From: Bog-756 sp963806455
GTDB lineage: Bacteria; Actinomycetota; Acidimicrobiia; Acidimicrobiales; RAAP-2
DNA: 64,000 bases
Reading direction: 5' to 3'
Assembly (NCBI GenBank): GCA_963806455.1
Contig: CAWDXZ010000002.1
Coordinates: 248,001-312,000 of the forward strand
Shown: positions 47,633-57,710 of the stretch, in pieces
Position numbering within the stretch: the first letter of the stretch is position 1
How the letters are laid out: every line of letters starts with the position of its first letter
Program-made: the position numbers and the translations under genes
The notes under the pieces: model-generated
The model's database searches: none
What the model saw: only the letters and a program-made list of their open reading frames with translations
Told to the model about the DNA's origin: nothing

Positions 47633-49367
47633 TCCGGACCGGGATCCGGATCCGGACGTGGACCCGCCGTCGGACGGGGGGCCCACCGGCCATGCCGGGT
47701 GGGGGAGGATCTCGGTCCTCCGCATCGGGGTGGCGGTCCTCGTCGCCACGGCCGCCATCGCCGCCTGGGCGCTGACTCGCGGCTCGGCCCCCTCGTACCG
47801 CACGTCGCTGGTCCGGACCGCCTCGGTGGAGGCCACCCTCGACCCGGTCGGCACGATCACCCCGGTCAACCAGGCCGATCTCGCCTTCAATGTGTCGGGC
47901 AAGGTGAGCGCGGTCGACGTCACCGTGGGTTCGGCGGTGACCGCCGGTCAGACGGTCGCCTCCCTCGACCCGACGGCGCTCAACGCGTCGGTGGTGTCGG
48001 CCCAGGCCACGTTGGCCGCCGACCAGGCCACCCTGGCCGCGGCGGAGGCGAGCCAGTCGACGCCGGTATCGACGACGCCGGCGACGCCGAACGGCGTGCC
48101 GGCCGCCACGCCGACCACCACGCCTTCATCGCGCTCCGGGCAGCCCTCCCCGAACGCCCGGGAGATCGCCCAGCTGCAGGGGACCCTGGTGGCCGACCAG
48201 GCCCAGGAGGACGGCGACTCGTCGCTGGCGAGCCAGACCCTCGACACGGCCACCGGCCTGTGCGAGGCACCCGCACCGGGGACCGGCTCGACCACGACCA
48301 CGACCACGCTGCCGGCCGGGGGCGGTGGCAGTGCTCCGGCCACCTGCGCCGGGGCGCTGACCCAGGCCTCGGCGGCCCGTGACCGGGTCTCCGCCGACAT
48401 CGAACGGGTGGCCGCGGACGAGTCGGCCCTCGATGCGGCGCTCCAGGCGGCCGCGGGCGTAGCGGCCACCGGTGCGACGACCGGCACCGCAGCCAGTGCG
48501 TCCACCACTGCCCTGTCCACGTCCACGACGGCCGTCGTCGCCAGGGACGTCAGCGTCCCCTCCTCGGCCGGCGGCAGCTCGAGGTCCCCGGTGGCCACCC
48601 CGCAGCAGTTGGCCGTCGACCAGGCCGCCATCGACACCGCCCAGGCCGAGCTCACGGACGCGCAGCGGGCCCTCGAGGGCGTCGACCTCGTCAGCACGAT
48701 CTCGGGCACGGTCGCCTTGGTCTCCATCGCGGCCGGCGACCAGGTCACCGTCGGAACGGGGGCGAGCCCGGCCGAGGTGGTCGTCATCGGCCCGGGGTCC
48801 TCCTACCAGCTGGTCGCCCAGGTACCGGTGGCGGATATCGCCCGGGTGGCAGTCGGCCAACCGGCCACGGTGACCCCCGACGCCACCGGCAGCCGACTGC
48901 CGGGCACCGTGACCTCGATCGGGGTCCTGCCCCTCAGCGGCTCGACCGGCACGACCTATCCGGTCACCGTCTCCCTCACCTCCTCGGGACTCGGTCCGTT
49001 CTCCGGCGCCGACGCCGCCGCCACCATCGTGGTCGGGCGGTCGGACGACGTGACGGCGGTGCCCACCTCGGCGGTGCGGACGGCCGGCGCCGCCCATCTG
49101 GTCACCGTGGTGACGGGCGACACCACCAAGGTCGTGAGGGTCACCCTCGGCACCGTGGGCGCCGTGCTCACCCAGGTCACCTCGGGCGTGAAGCCCGGCG
49201 AGGACGTGGTCCTCGCCGACCTGCAGCGGCCGATCCCCACCGCCCCGACGGGCGTCACCCGGTTCGGGGGCGGACTGGCCGGCACCGGCTTGGGGCGCGC
49301 CGGATTCGGAGGCGGGGGCGGCTCAGGGGCCGGGGGCTTCGGGGCGGGCGGCCTCGGCGGCCGGTAG
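47625..49367 (+). CDS. Second HlyD/MacA-like adaptor protein with long inserted hairpin
   Basis: 580 aa from GTG 47625, overlapping the lipoprotein stop. The helix at about 32-50 (LRIGVAVLVATAAIAAWAL) is followed by the lipoyl half VGTITPVNQADLAFNVSGKV and TAGQTVASLDPTAL, a long Thr/Ala/Pro-rich coiled-coil region (about 135-370), the second half VSTISGTVALVSIAAGDQVT, and a beta-barrel. The Gly-rich tail resembles that of the first adaptor. Two adaptors in one operon are unusual. Confidence 0.82.
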   Translation: MPDPDRDPDPDVDPPSDGGPTGHAGWGRISVLRIGVAVLVATAAIAAWALTRGSAPSYRTSLVRTASVEATLDPVGTITPVNQADLAFNVSGKVSAVDVTVGSAVTAGQTVASLDPTALNASVVSAQATLAADQATLAAAEASQSTPVSTTPATPNGVPAATPTTTPSSRSGQPSPNAREIAQLQGTLVADQAQEDGDSSLASQTLDTATGLCEAPAPGTGSTTTTTTLPAGGGGSAPATCAGALTQASAARDRVSADIERVAADESALDAALQAAAGVAATGATTGTAASASTTALSTSTTAVVARDVSVPSSAGGSSRSPVATPQQLAVDQAAIDTAQAELTDAQRALEGVDLVSTISGTVALVSIAAGDQVTVGTGASPAEVVVIGPGSSYQLVAQVPVADIARVAVGQPATVTPDATGSRLPGTVTSIGVLPLSGSTGTTYPVTVSLTSSGLGPFSGADAAATIVVGRSDDVTAVPTSAVRTAGAAHLVTVVTGDTTKVVRVTLGTVGAVLTQVTSGVKPGEDVVLADLQRPIPTAPTGVTRFGGGLAGTGLGRAGFGGGGGSGAGGFGAGGLGGR

Positions 49368-49498
49368 CTGTTCTGCCACCGGGCGGGAAATGGCGGCACC
49401 TTCCCGGTACAGGTAGGTTCTCCACTCGCTGTGAGGAGAGGCCGTCACGTCGAGGGGGAGACCGAAAGGCTCCGCGGTCGCACCAGCCCCCGGCCGCC

Positions 49499-50995
49499 AT
49501 GACCGGGCCTGACCTCGACGGGGTCCCCTTCGCCGAGCGGATCCGGGTCCTCGGCCGGGAGCGGCGGGATGCGGTGGCCGTCACCTTCGTCGACCAGCAT
49601 GGCACCAAGCGGCCGCTGACCTGGGGCCATCTCGACCGACGCTCCAACCAATTGGGCCGGGCCATGGCCGCCCGGGGAGTGGGCCTCGGCGATCGGATCG
49701 GCCTCGAGCTGCCCAACTCGGTGGAGATGGTCGAGGCGGTGCTGGCCGCCTGGAAGGTGGGGGCCTCCCCGGTGCCGGTGCGCTGGGACCTGCCCGACTG
49801 GGAGCGGGGCCGGGTGGCCGACGTCCTCGGCGCCGCCCTGATGGTGGGCACGGACGGCCCCGACCTCTTCGCCGAGGCCTCGGCATTGTCCGACGACCCA
49901 CTGCCCCTGGTGGTGTCCCCCAGCGTCAGCGGCATCTGCTCGAGCGGGTCGACCGGGACCCCGAAGATCATCATGGACCACACCCCGGCGGTGCTCACCG
50001 CCATGAACGCCCAACCCTTCCCCACGGCGTGGGGGGTGGACGTCGGCCCCCAACGGATCCTGATCCCCACCGCGCTCTACCACACCAACGGCTTCGCCCA
50101 GTTCACCTATCTCTTGGTCGGCGACTCGCTCACCTTGATGGTCAAATTCGACGCCGCTCTGGCCGTCGACCTGATCGAGCAGGAACGCATCACGGCCTTC
50201 ACCGCCACTCCCACCATGCTGGCCCGGATGGCCCGCCTCCCCGACATCGAACGGCGGGACCTGTCGAGCCTCGTCTGGGTCCAGCAGGGGGCGGCGAGCT
50301 TCCCCCCGGCCTTGGTGCGGACGTGGATCGACCTCATCGGTGGGGAGCGCCTCTACATGTGCTACGGCATGACCGAGCGGTTGGGGCTCACCGCCATCCG
50401 GGGTGACGAGTGGCTCGATCATCCCGGGAGCATCGGACGGGGGTTCCGCGGCACCGAGCTGCGCATCCTCGACGAGCAGCAGCGGGAGGTGCCGGTGGGC
50501 GAGGTCGGCGAGATCTACCTGCGGTCGCCCAGCACCGGCAAGTACGGCTACCTCGGTTCGAGCCGGGCCCTTCCCATGACGGCCGACGGGTTCGCCACCA
50601 CCGGCGACCTGGGGCGGCTGGACGACGAGGGCTACCTCTACATCGCCGACCGGAGGGTGGACATGATCGTGAGCGGCGGCGCCAACGTGTTCCCGGCCGA
50701 GGTGGAGGCCGCTCTGTCCGAGCATCCCGACGTCGCCGATGTGGTGGTCATCGGTCTGCCCGACCCGGAGTGGGGTCACCGGGTCCACGCCATCGTGGAG
50801 CGGGAAGGGTCCGAGCCGCCCGTGGCCGAGGAGGACATCCGCCGGTTCGCCAAGGAGCGACTGGCGCCCTACAAGGTGCCCAAGTCGGTGGAGTTCGTGG
50901 ACGCCATCCCCCGCAGCGCCGCCACCAAGGTCAATCGGGCCAAGCTGGTGGCCGAGCGGGTGGGACCCCCGGTGGCCGACGACCTCACCGGCTGA
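49499..50995 (+). CDS. AMP-dependent acyl-CoA ligase (FadD/bile-acid-CoA-ligase-like)
   Basis: 498 aa. The P-loop ICSSGSTGTPKIIMDHTP, CYGMTERLGLTA, the FATTGDLGRLDDEGYLYIAD motif and SAATKVNRAKL (Lys) are complete. It makes acyl-CoA from a bulky carboxylic acid. It begins the catabolic cluster and converges with the thiolase gene (stops overlap by about 11 bp). Confidence 0.9.
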   Translation: MTGPDLDGVPFAERIRVLGRERRDAVAVTFVDQHGTKRPLTWGHLDRRSNQLGRAMAARGVGLGDRIGLELPNSVEMVEAVLAAWKVGASPVPVRWDLPDWERGRVADVLGAALMVGTDGPDLFAEASALSDDPLPLVVSPSVSGICSSGSTGTPKIIMDHTPAVLTAMNAQPFPTAWGVDVGPQRILIPTALYHTNGFAQFTYLLVGDSLTLMVKFDAALAVDLIEQERITAFTATPTMLARMARLPDIERRDLSSLVWVQQGAASFPPALVRTWIDLIGGERLYMCYGMTERLGLTAIRGDEWLDHPGSIGRGFRGTELRILDEQQREVPVGEVGEIYLRSPSTGKYGYLGSSRALPMTADGFATTGDLGRLDDEGYLYIADRRVDMIVSGGANVFPAEVEAALSEHPDVADVVVIGLPDPEWGHRVHAIVEREGSEPPVAEEDIRRFAKERLAPYKVPKSVEFVDAIPRSAATKVNRAKLVAERVGPPVADDLTG

Positions 50996-52118
50996 GGATG
51001 ACGACGCTGGCGTTGGCCCCCCGCCCGATGGTGTGGGCCAGCCCGACGCGGGCACCTTCGACCTGCCTCGGCCCGGCCCGGCCCCGCAGCTGACGGGTGA
51101 CCTCGACCACCTGGCCCAGGGCGGAGGCCCCGAGGGGCTCGCCCTTGGACAGCAGGCCGCCGCTCACGTTCACCGGGATCCGGCCACCCAGGGCCGTCGA
51201 CCCGTCCCGCACGAGGGCGGGGGCGCCGCCGGGGCCGCACAGGCCGAGCTCCTCGTAGGAGAGGAGCTCACGGGCCGCGTCGGTGTCCTGGCACTCGACG
51301 AGGTCGAGGTCGTCCGGTCCCACGCCGGCCTGCTCGTAGGCGGCCAGGGCCGCCCGGCGGCTCGGAGCCGGGATGGTGTCGTCGGGCAGGCCTGACAATG
51401 GGGTCGACTCGCTCAGCACCGCTCCGGGCAGGTGCGAGGTCACCACCGAGGCTCCGAGCCGGACGCCCGTCCCGCCGGCCTCCCCCCGGCGCAGGACCAC
51501 GGCGGCGGCGCCCTCGTTGGGAGAGCACAGCATCCACAGCCGGAGCGGCGGGCAGACCACCCGCGACCCGAGGACCTCCTCCACGGTGACCTCGGACCGG
51601 AACATCGCGTCGGGATTGGCCACCCCGTGGCGCCGGTTCTTGACCACGACGGCGGCGAGGTCCCCATCGGTGGCCCCCGTGGTGACCATCAGCCGCTGGG
51701 CTCGCAGGGCGAAGTAGGCCGGCGTGGAGGTGAGGCCGGCCTCCTCCTGCCATGGCTCGAAGAAGGACGAGCGGATGATCCCCTTCGGCATCTTCTCGAT
51801 GCCGAAGGCGAGGGCGGTGCGGTACTGCCCGCTCCGGATGGAGGAGGCGGCCAGCATGAGGGCGGCGGCCCCACTGGCGCACCCGGCCTCGACGTCGATG
51901 ATCGGCATGCCGGTGAGCCCGAGGCGCCCGAGCACCTTGTGGCCCGAGGCCACACCCCCGTAGGCCGTTCCGCAGAACGCCCCTTCGATCTCCCCCCGGC
52001 CGATACCGGCATCGGCCAGGGCCCCCCGGACGGCGACGACGCCGAGGTCGGTGACGGTCTGGTCGGGGAAGCGCCCGAACGGGTGGATCCCCACGCCGGC
52101 GACCTCGACCGCGGTCAT
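50985..52118 (-). CDS. Thiolase-fold lipid-transfer-type protein (SCP2-thiolase/steroid aldolase-like)
   Basis: 377 aa from ATG 52118 (ATGA overlap). The nucleophile region is VEAGCASGAAALMLA, and the substrate loops SPNEGAAAVVLRRGEA and VECQDTDAARELLSYEELGL are typical of Ltp-type thiolases. At the C-terminus the usual GHP catalytic motif reads GEP (GGLLSKGEPLGAS). Together with the DUF35 protein gene it forms the Ltp-DUF35 pair known in mycobacteria as a retro-aldolase of sterol side chains. A similar C-C cleavage is inferred here. Confidence 0.83.
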   Translation of the reverse strand: MTAVEVAGVGIHPFGRFPDQTVTDLGVVAVRGALADAGIGRGEIEGAFCGTAYGGVASGHKVLGRLGLTGMPIIDVEAGCASGAAALMLAASSIRSGQYRTALAFGIEKMPKGIIRSSFFEPWQEEAGLTSTPAYFALRAQRLMVTTGATDGDLAAVVVKNRRHGVANPDAMFRSEVTVEEVLGSRVVCPPLRLWMLCSPNEGAAAVVLRRGEAGGTGVRLGASVVTSHLPGAVLSESTPLSGLPDDTIPAPSRRAALAAYEQAGVGPDDLDLVECQDTDAARELLSYEELGLCGPGGAPALVRDGSTALGGRIPVNVSGGLLSKGEPLGASALGQVVEVTRQLRGRAGPRQVEGARVGLAHTIGRGANASVVILSR

Positions 52119-52507
52119 GAGGGGGCGAAGGCCCACGACACCACGGTGTCCCCGTCCCGCTCGCCGACCTCATCGACCACCAGGCGCATCGCCTGGCCCG
52201 GATGCAGGGCCGTGACGTCCGGCTCGGTGATCCGGGTGACCACCCGGATGGTGTCTCCCAACTCGACCACGCCGAAGCCGAAGGGGACCGGGCCGTCGTA
52301 CCCGGGGGGGGCGGCGGTCACCGTGGTCCATGCCCAGAGGCGGCCCTCGGTCGGCAGCGTCACCGGATCGACCTCGCCTGAGCCGCAGTAGGGACAGGTC
52401 GGCGTGCTCGGGAACTGCTGTCGTCCGCAGGCCCGACAGGTGGCGCCGATCAGGTGGGGCTCCGTCCCGGTGGCGAACAGGCCGGCGTGAACGGGAACGG
52501 ATGCCAC
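52115..52507 (-). CDS. DUF35 OB-fold zinc-ribbon protein (acyl-CoA-binding partner of the thiolase)
   Basis: 130 aa from GTG 52507. The zinc ribbon is ATCRACGRQQFPSTPTCPYC, with four Cys, followed by the OB-fold (FGFGVVELGDTIRVVTRITE). DUF35 proteins bind acyl-CoA and form complexes with thiolase-like Ltp proteins. The start of the thiolase gene overlaps this stop, supporting a stoichiometric complex. Confidence 0.9.
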   Translation of the reverse strand: MASVPVHAGLFATGTEPHLIGATCRACGRQQFPSTPTCPYCGSGEVDPVTLPTEGRLWAWTTVTAAPPGYDGPVPFGFGVVELGDTIRVVTRITEPDVTALHPGQAMRLVVDEVGERDGDTVVSWAFAPS

Positions 52508-52557
52508 GAGCCGGAGCGTAGCAACGGGTTCGCACCCCGGACCGGGAGACCGGGCGG

Positions 52558-53826
52558 TCAGATGGTCCCCGCCGCCAGGTGGGCCCGGAAGGACTCCTCG
52601 TCCAGCCCGACGAGGCCGCACCAGACCTCCCGGTTGTGCTCCCCGAGGGCGGGGGCCGGCGCCGGGGCGACCGGCCGACGACCGTCGAGGCGGGGATAGG
52701 GGGCCTGTTGCAGATGGGGGCCGGCCACCGGGTCGTCCACCTGCACCAGGTCACCCCGGGAGGCCATGTGGGGATCGCCGATGATCTCGGCGGCGTCGTA
52801 GGCGATGCCGACCGGGACGCCGTGGGCCACGCAGGTCGCCTCGAGCTGGCGGGCGTCCAGGGTGGCGGCCCACTCCGCCACCATCCCGTTGATGACGTCC
52901 CCGTCCTTCGCCCGGCGGCTGAGGGTCGACCAGCGGGGGTCGTCGGCCAGCTCGGGCCGCCCCATGGCCCGGCACAGCCGGCGGAAATTGGCATCGGAAC
53001 CTCCTACGATGCAGACATAGCGCCCGTCGGCCGTGGCGTAGTTGTCGAGGGGGGCCGAGTTGGCCAGGCGGTTGCCCTGGCGCTCGCGGGTCATGCCGAG
53101 CCGGTCCTGGGCGGCGACGGTCCACTCGAGGACGCGGAGGATGGACCCGTACAGGGGGGCGTCGACGACGCCACCCCGCCCGGTCCCCCCGGGCCGGTCA
53201 CGGCGATAGAGGGCGGCCACGACGGCCTCGGCGGCGAACGTTCCGGTCAGGTAGTCCGAAATGGTGACGCCCGGCCGTACCGGGGGACGGTCGGGATAGC
53301 CGGTCACGGCAAGCAGGCCGCCGTAGGCGATACCCATGCGGTCGAGGCCGGGACGGTCCGAGTACGGGCCGTCCTGGCCGAACACGCTGATTCGGGCCCA
53401 CACCAGGCCGGGATGGCACGACGCCGGCCCGATGTCCCAGGCCTCGAGGGTGCCCGGCCGGAAATTCTCGCAGACCACGTCGGCCTGGGACGCCAGGCGC
53501 CGGAACAGCTCCTGACCCGCTTCCTGCCGGAGGTCGAGCGTGACCCCTTTCCGACCGCGTCCTTCGACCGCCCACCACATCGAGTAGGGCGTGCCCGGGA
53601 CGTCCCCGCCGTCGGCGGCTTCCCCCGCACCCTCGACGAAGGGCCCGATGGTCCGCATGAAGTCCCCGCCGACGGGGTCCTCCACCTTGATCACCTCGGC
53701 ACCCATCTCGCCGAGCAGGCCGGCGCAGAACGGGGCACTGATCCGGGTGCCGACGTCGATCACCCGCAGCCCGGAGAGCGGGCCGTCCCCCGCCGCCGGG
53801 CTGGCCGCCTCGGGCCGATCGGTCAA
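52558..53826 (-). CDS. Class III CoA-transferase (CaiB/BaiF family)
   Basis: 422 aa from TTG 53826, whose TTGA overlaps the hydratase stop; no better start is found. LRVIDVGTRISAPFCAGLLG and EMGAEVIKVEDPVGG form the CoA-binding Rossmann part, GLDRMGIAYGGLLAVTG carries the catalytic-Asp region, and the C-terminal helices follow (HGVPVGIAYDAAEII). It moves CoA between carboxylic acids. Confidence 0.92.
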   Translation of the reverse strand: MTDRPEAASPAAGDGPLSGLRVIDVGTRISAPFCAGLLGEMGAEVIKVEDPVGGDFMRTIGPFVEGAGEAADGGDVPGTPYSMWWAVEGRGRKGVTLDLRQEAGQELFRRLASQADVVCENFRPGTLEAWDIGPASCHPGLVWARISVFGQDGPYSDRPGLDRMGIAYGGLLAVTGYPDRPPVRPGVTISDYLTGTFAAEAVVAALYRRDRPGGTGRGGVVDAPLYGSILRVLEWTVAAQDRLGMTRERQGNRLANSAPLDNYATADGRYVCIVGGSDANFRRLCRAMGRPELADDPRWSTLSRRAKDGDVINGMVAEWAATLDARQLEATCVAHGVPVGIAYDAAEIIGDPHMASRGDLVQVDDPVAGPHLQQAPYPRLDGRRPVAPAPAPALGEHNREVWCGLVGLDEESFRAHLAAGTI

Positions 53827-54623
53827 GACAGGCCCGGGAAGTCGGGTGGGCGGCGCTCCTTGAACGCCGCCATCCCCTCGGCCATCTCCGGCGAGGTGGC
53901 CGCCATGGCCTGGGCCAGGCCCTCGCGCTCGAGCGACTCGGGCAGCGCGGTCTCGAAGCTCGAATTGAGGAGCAGCTTGGACAACCCGAGCGAGCGGGTC
54001 GGTCCGGCCGCCAGGCGCCCCGCCAGCTCGGACGCCAGCGTGGCGAGCTCCTCTCGGGTCGGCACGCACCGGTAGGCCAGTCCGAGCTCGACGGCCTCGG
54101 CCCCGTCAGCACCGTCGCCCAGCATGACCATGGCCTTGGCCCGCGGCAGCCCGACCAGCCGGGGCAGGAGGTAGGCACCGCCGGCGTCGACCACCAGCCC
54201 CCAGCGAGCGAACGACCAGATGAACCGGGTCTGGTGGCACGTCAGCACCACGTCGCAGGCCAGGGCCAGATGGGCCCCGGGGCCGACGGCTGAGCCGTTG
54301 ACGGCAGCCACCGTCGGTTTGTCGAGCTCCCAGAGCTCGCGGATGAAGGCCTGGACACCTGCCCGGAGGGCCTCGCTGGTGTCACGGGGATCGAACCCGG
54401 CAGCGCCGGCCGACCCCACCGTGGACTGCCGGAGGTCCATGCCGGAGCAGAACGAGTCGCCCACGCCGGTGATCAGCAACGACCGGACCTGGCGGTCGCG
54501 CCGGGCCTGTCGCACCCGGGCGACGATGTCGTCGCGCATCTCGACGGACAGGGCGTTCTTCGCCTCGGGGCGGTCGAGCACGAGGCGAGCGACGTGGTCC
54601 TCCCCGACCTCGTAGCGGATCAT
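53823..54623 (-). CDS. Enoyl-CoA hydratase/isomerase
   Basis: 266 aa. LVLDRPEAKNALSVEMRDDI, the oxyanion-hole segments GDSFCSGMDLR and AAVNGSAVGPGAHLALACDV, and ARWGLVVDAGGAYLLPRLVG match the crotonase superfamily. The catalytic glutamates of true hydratases are not obvious (GLVVDAGG), so an isomerase or ring-hydrolase role is possible. Coupled to the class III CoA-transferase. Confidence 0.88.
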   Translation of the reverse strand: MIRYEVGEDHVARLVLDRPEAKNALSVEMRDDIVARVRQARRDRQVRSLLITGVGDSFCSGMDLRQSTVGSAGAAGFDPRDTSEALRAGVQAFIRELWELDKPTVAAVNGSAVGPGAHLALACDVVLTCHQTRFIWSFARWGLVVDAGGAYLLPRLVGLPRAKAMVMLGDGADGAEAVELGLAYRCVPTREELATLASELAGRLAAGPTRSLGLSKLLLNSSFETALPESLEREGLAQAMAATSPEMAEGMAAFKERRPPDFPGLS

Positions 54624-54711
54624 GGCGTCTCAGTGTAACGACGGCCGCCCCGGTCGTTCGGGCCTGGCCTCAGCTACGGTCTGCGCCAGTGCCCGCCGAC
54701 CGACGACATCC

Positions 54712-56400
54712 GTGAGCGCGCCTGTGGTCCCGCTGGGGGAGGCGGTCGAGCGCCATGTGCGGTCGGGCGACGCCATCCATGTGGTGACCGGTCACTCCCG
54801 GTGGACGGCGGCGGCCCGCGAGGTGGCTCGGCAGTGGTGGGGCAGGGATCCCGGGTTCACCCTGGTGATGCTCAGTCTCTCGAGCCTCGGGGCGGTGCTC
54901 TTCCGGGGCGGGTTGGTGAAACGGGTGCTGACCGGCTACTCGGGCGACGTCTTCCCCAACTTCACGCCCAACCGGTGGTTCGGCGATGCCTATCTGCGGG
55001 GCGAGGTCGAGGTCGAACACTGGTCCTTCCTCACCTTCCTGCAGCGGCTGGAGGCAGCGGCCCGCGGTCTTCCGGCGGTGACCACCGCCTCGCTGCGGGG
55101 CTCGTCGATGGAGGCAAACGCCGGGTTTGCCGTCGTCGACTCGCCCTTCGGCCGGGTGGGCCTCCTCGCTCCCTACGCCCCCGATGTCGCCCTGGTGCAC
55201 GCCCCGCTGGCCGACCGGGCCGGCAATGTCGCCCTCAGCCCGCCGCTGCTCGAGGGGGTCTGGGGGGTGCTGGCGGCCCGACGCGGCGCGGTGGTGACGG
55301 TGGAGCGCATCGTCGACGACATCCGTCCCTGGGCCCACCTGGTCAAGATCCCGGGCCATCGCGTGTTGTCCCTGTCGGAGGTGCCGATGGGCGCCCACCC
55401 CGGAGGCCTCTACACCCCGCACCTCCCGGTCGAGCCGTACGGCGAGGATCTCGAGTTCTGGGAGCAAGTGAGGGATGCCAGCCGGTCGGACCACTTCGAC
55501 GACTGGATCCAGCGCTGGATCCTCGGGCCGAGCGACCAGCAGGCCTATCTCGACCAGCTGGGAGAGGCGAGGCTCGCCCACCTCCGCCGGCGGGCCCGGC
55601 CCGACTCGTGGCGCGACGACGAGGCGGACCACCCACCCGACCTGGAGGCCCCGGTCGGCGCCTGGGAGCGGGCCGCGGTGTACGGGGCCCGCCACGTGGC
55701 CTCCCGTGTGGTCGAGGGCCGCTTCGATGCCGTGCTGGCCGGGGCGGGGGTAGCCAACCTGACGGCCTGGTTGGCGGTGGCGAGGGCCCGCGCCGAGGGC
55801 TCACCGGTCGTGCTCACCGCCGAGCTCGGGCTGTGGGGCTATGAGCCGACGCCGGCCGACCCGTTCGTGTTCAACCACCGGAGCTTCCCCAGCGCCACCA
55901 TGGTCGCCGACAGCGAGACGGTGCTGTCGACCCTCACCGCCGGCCCCGGGACGCGCCTCCTCGGCTGCCTCGGCGCGGCCCAGATCGACCGGACGGGCAA
56001 TATCAACTCGACGGTCGTCCCCGGTCACGCCTTCCTCGTCGGGTCGGGTGGCGGGAACGACGTGGCCAGCGGGGCCGACGAGGTCGTGGTGGTGGCCACC
56101 CTGGCTCCACGCCGCACCGTCGAGGCGGTGCCGTATGTGACGTCACCCGGCGACCGGGTCGGTGCCTTCGTCACCGACCACGGGACCTTCGAACGGGTCG
56201 ACGGGTCATTCGTGCTCACGGCCGTCCCCGACGGTCCGGGCGACCTCGCCCAGCGGGTCGAGGCGGTCCGGGCGCGGTGCGGTTGGGAGCTGGTCGTGGC
56301 CGACGACCTCGTCCAGCTGGCCGCTCCGACCGCCGGCGAGGTCGGGGCCCTGCGGCGCTGGGACCCCGAGCAGCGTTTCCTGCGGCCCGACCGGGACTGA
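54712..56400 (+). CDS. Fused class I CoA-transferase, IpdA-IpdB/glutaconate-CoA-transferase-like
   Basis: 562 aa from GTG 54712. The N-terminal half (VRSGDAIHVVTGHSRWTAAA, LSSLGAVLFRGGLVKRVLTG, SLRGSSMEANAGF, YAPDVALVHAPLADRAGNV) reads as an A subunit. The C-terminal half from about 310 (AVYGARHVASRVVEGRFDA, LTAELGLWGYEPTPADP, AAQIDRTGNINST, VGSGGGNDVASGADEVVVV) reads as a B subunit. In IpdAB and glutaconate CoA-transferase these are usually two proteins. IpdAB opens the last steroid ring as a CoA hydrolase, so a ring-opening role in the cluster is inferred. Confidence 0.82.
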   Translation: MSAPVVPLGEAVERHVRSGDAIHVVTGHSRWTAAAREVARQWWGRDPGFTLVMLSLSSLGAVLFRGGLVKRVLTGYSGDVFPNFTPNRWFGDAYLRGEVEVEHWSFLTFLQRLEAAARGLPAVTTASLRGSSMEANAGFAVVDSPFGRVGLLAPYAPDVALVHAPLADRAGNVALSPPLLEGVWGVLAARRGAVVTVERIVDDIRPWAHLVKIPGHRVLSLSEVPMGAHPGGLYTPHLPVEPYGEDLEFWEQVRDASRSDHFDDWIQRWILGPSDQQAYLDQLGEARLAHLRRRARPDSWRDDEADHPPDLEAPVGAWERAAVYGARHVASRVVEGRFDAVLAGAGVANLTAWLAVARARAEGSPVVLTAELGLWGYEPTPADPFVFNHRSFPSATMVADSETVLSTLTAGPGTRLLGCLGAAQIDRTGNINSTVVPGHAFLVGSGGGNDVASGADEVVVVATLAPRRTVEAVPYVTSPGDRVGAFVTDHGTFERVDGSFVLTAVPDGPGDLAQRVEAVRARCGWELVVADDLVQLAAPTAGEVGALRRWDPEQRFLRPDRD

Positions 56401-56469
56401 ACGACGACGGCGGCTGCCACGCCGCCACGCCGCCACGCCGCCCCGGCCACGGACCGTTACGATGCCTCC

Positions 56470-57690
<1,221 letters not shown>

Positions 57691-57710
57691 CCCCGGGCGG
57701 TCCCCTGCGG

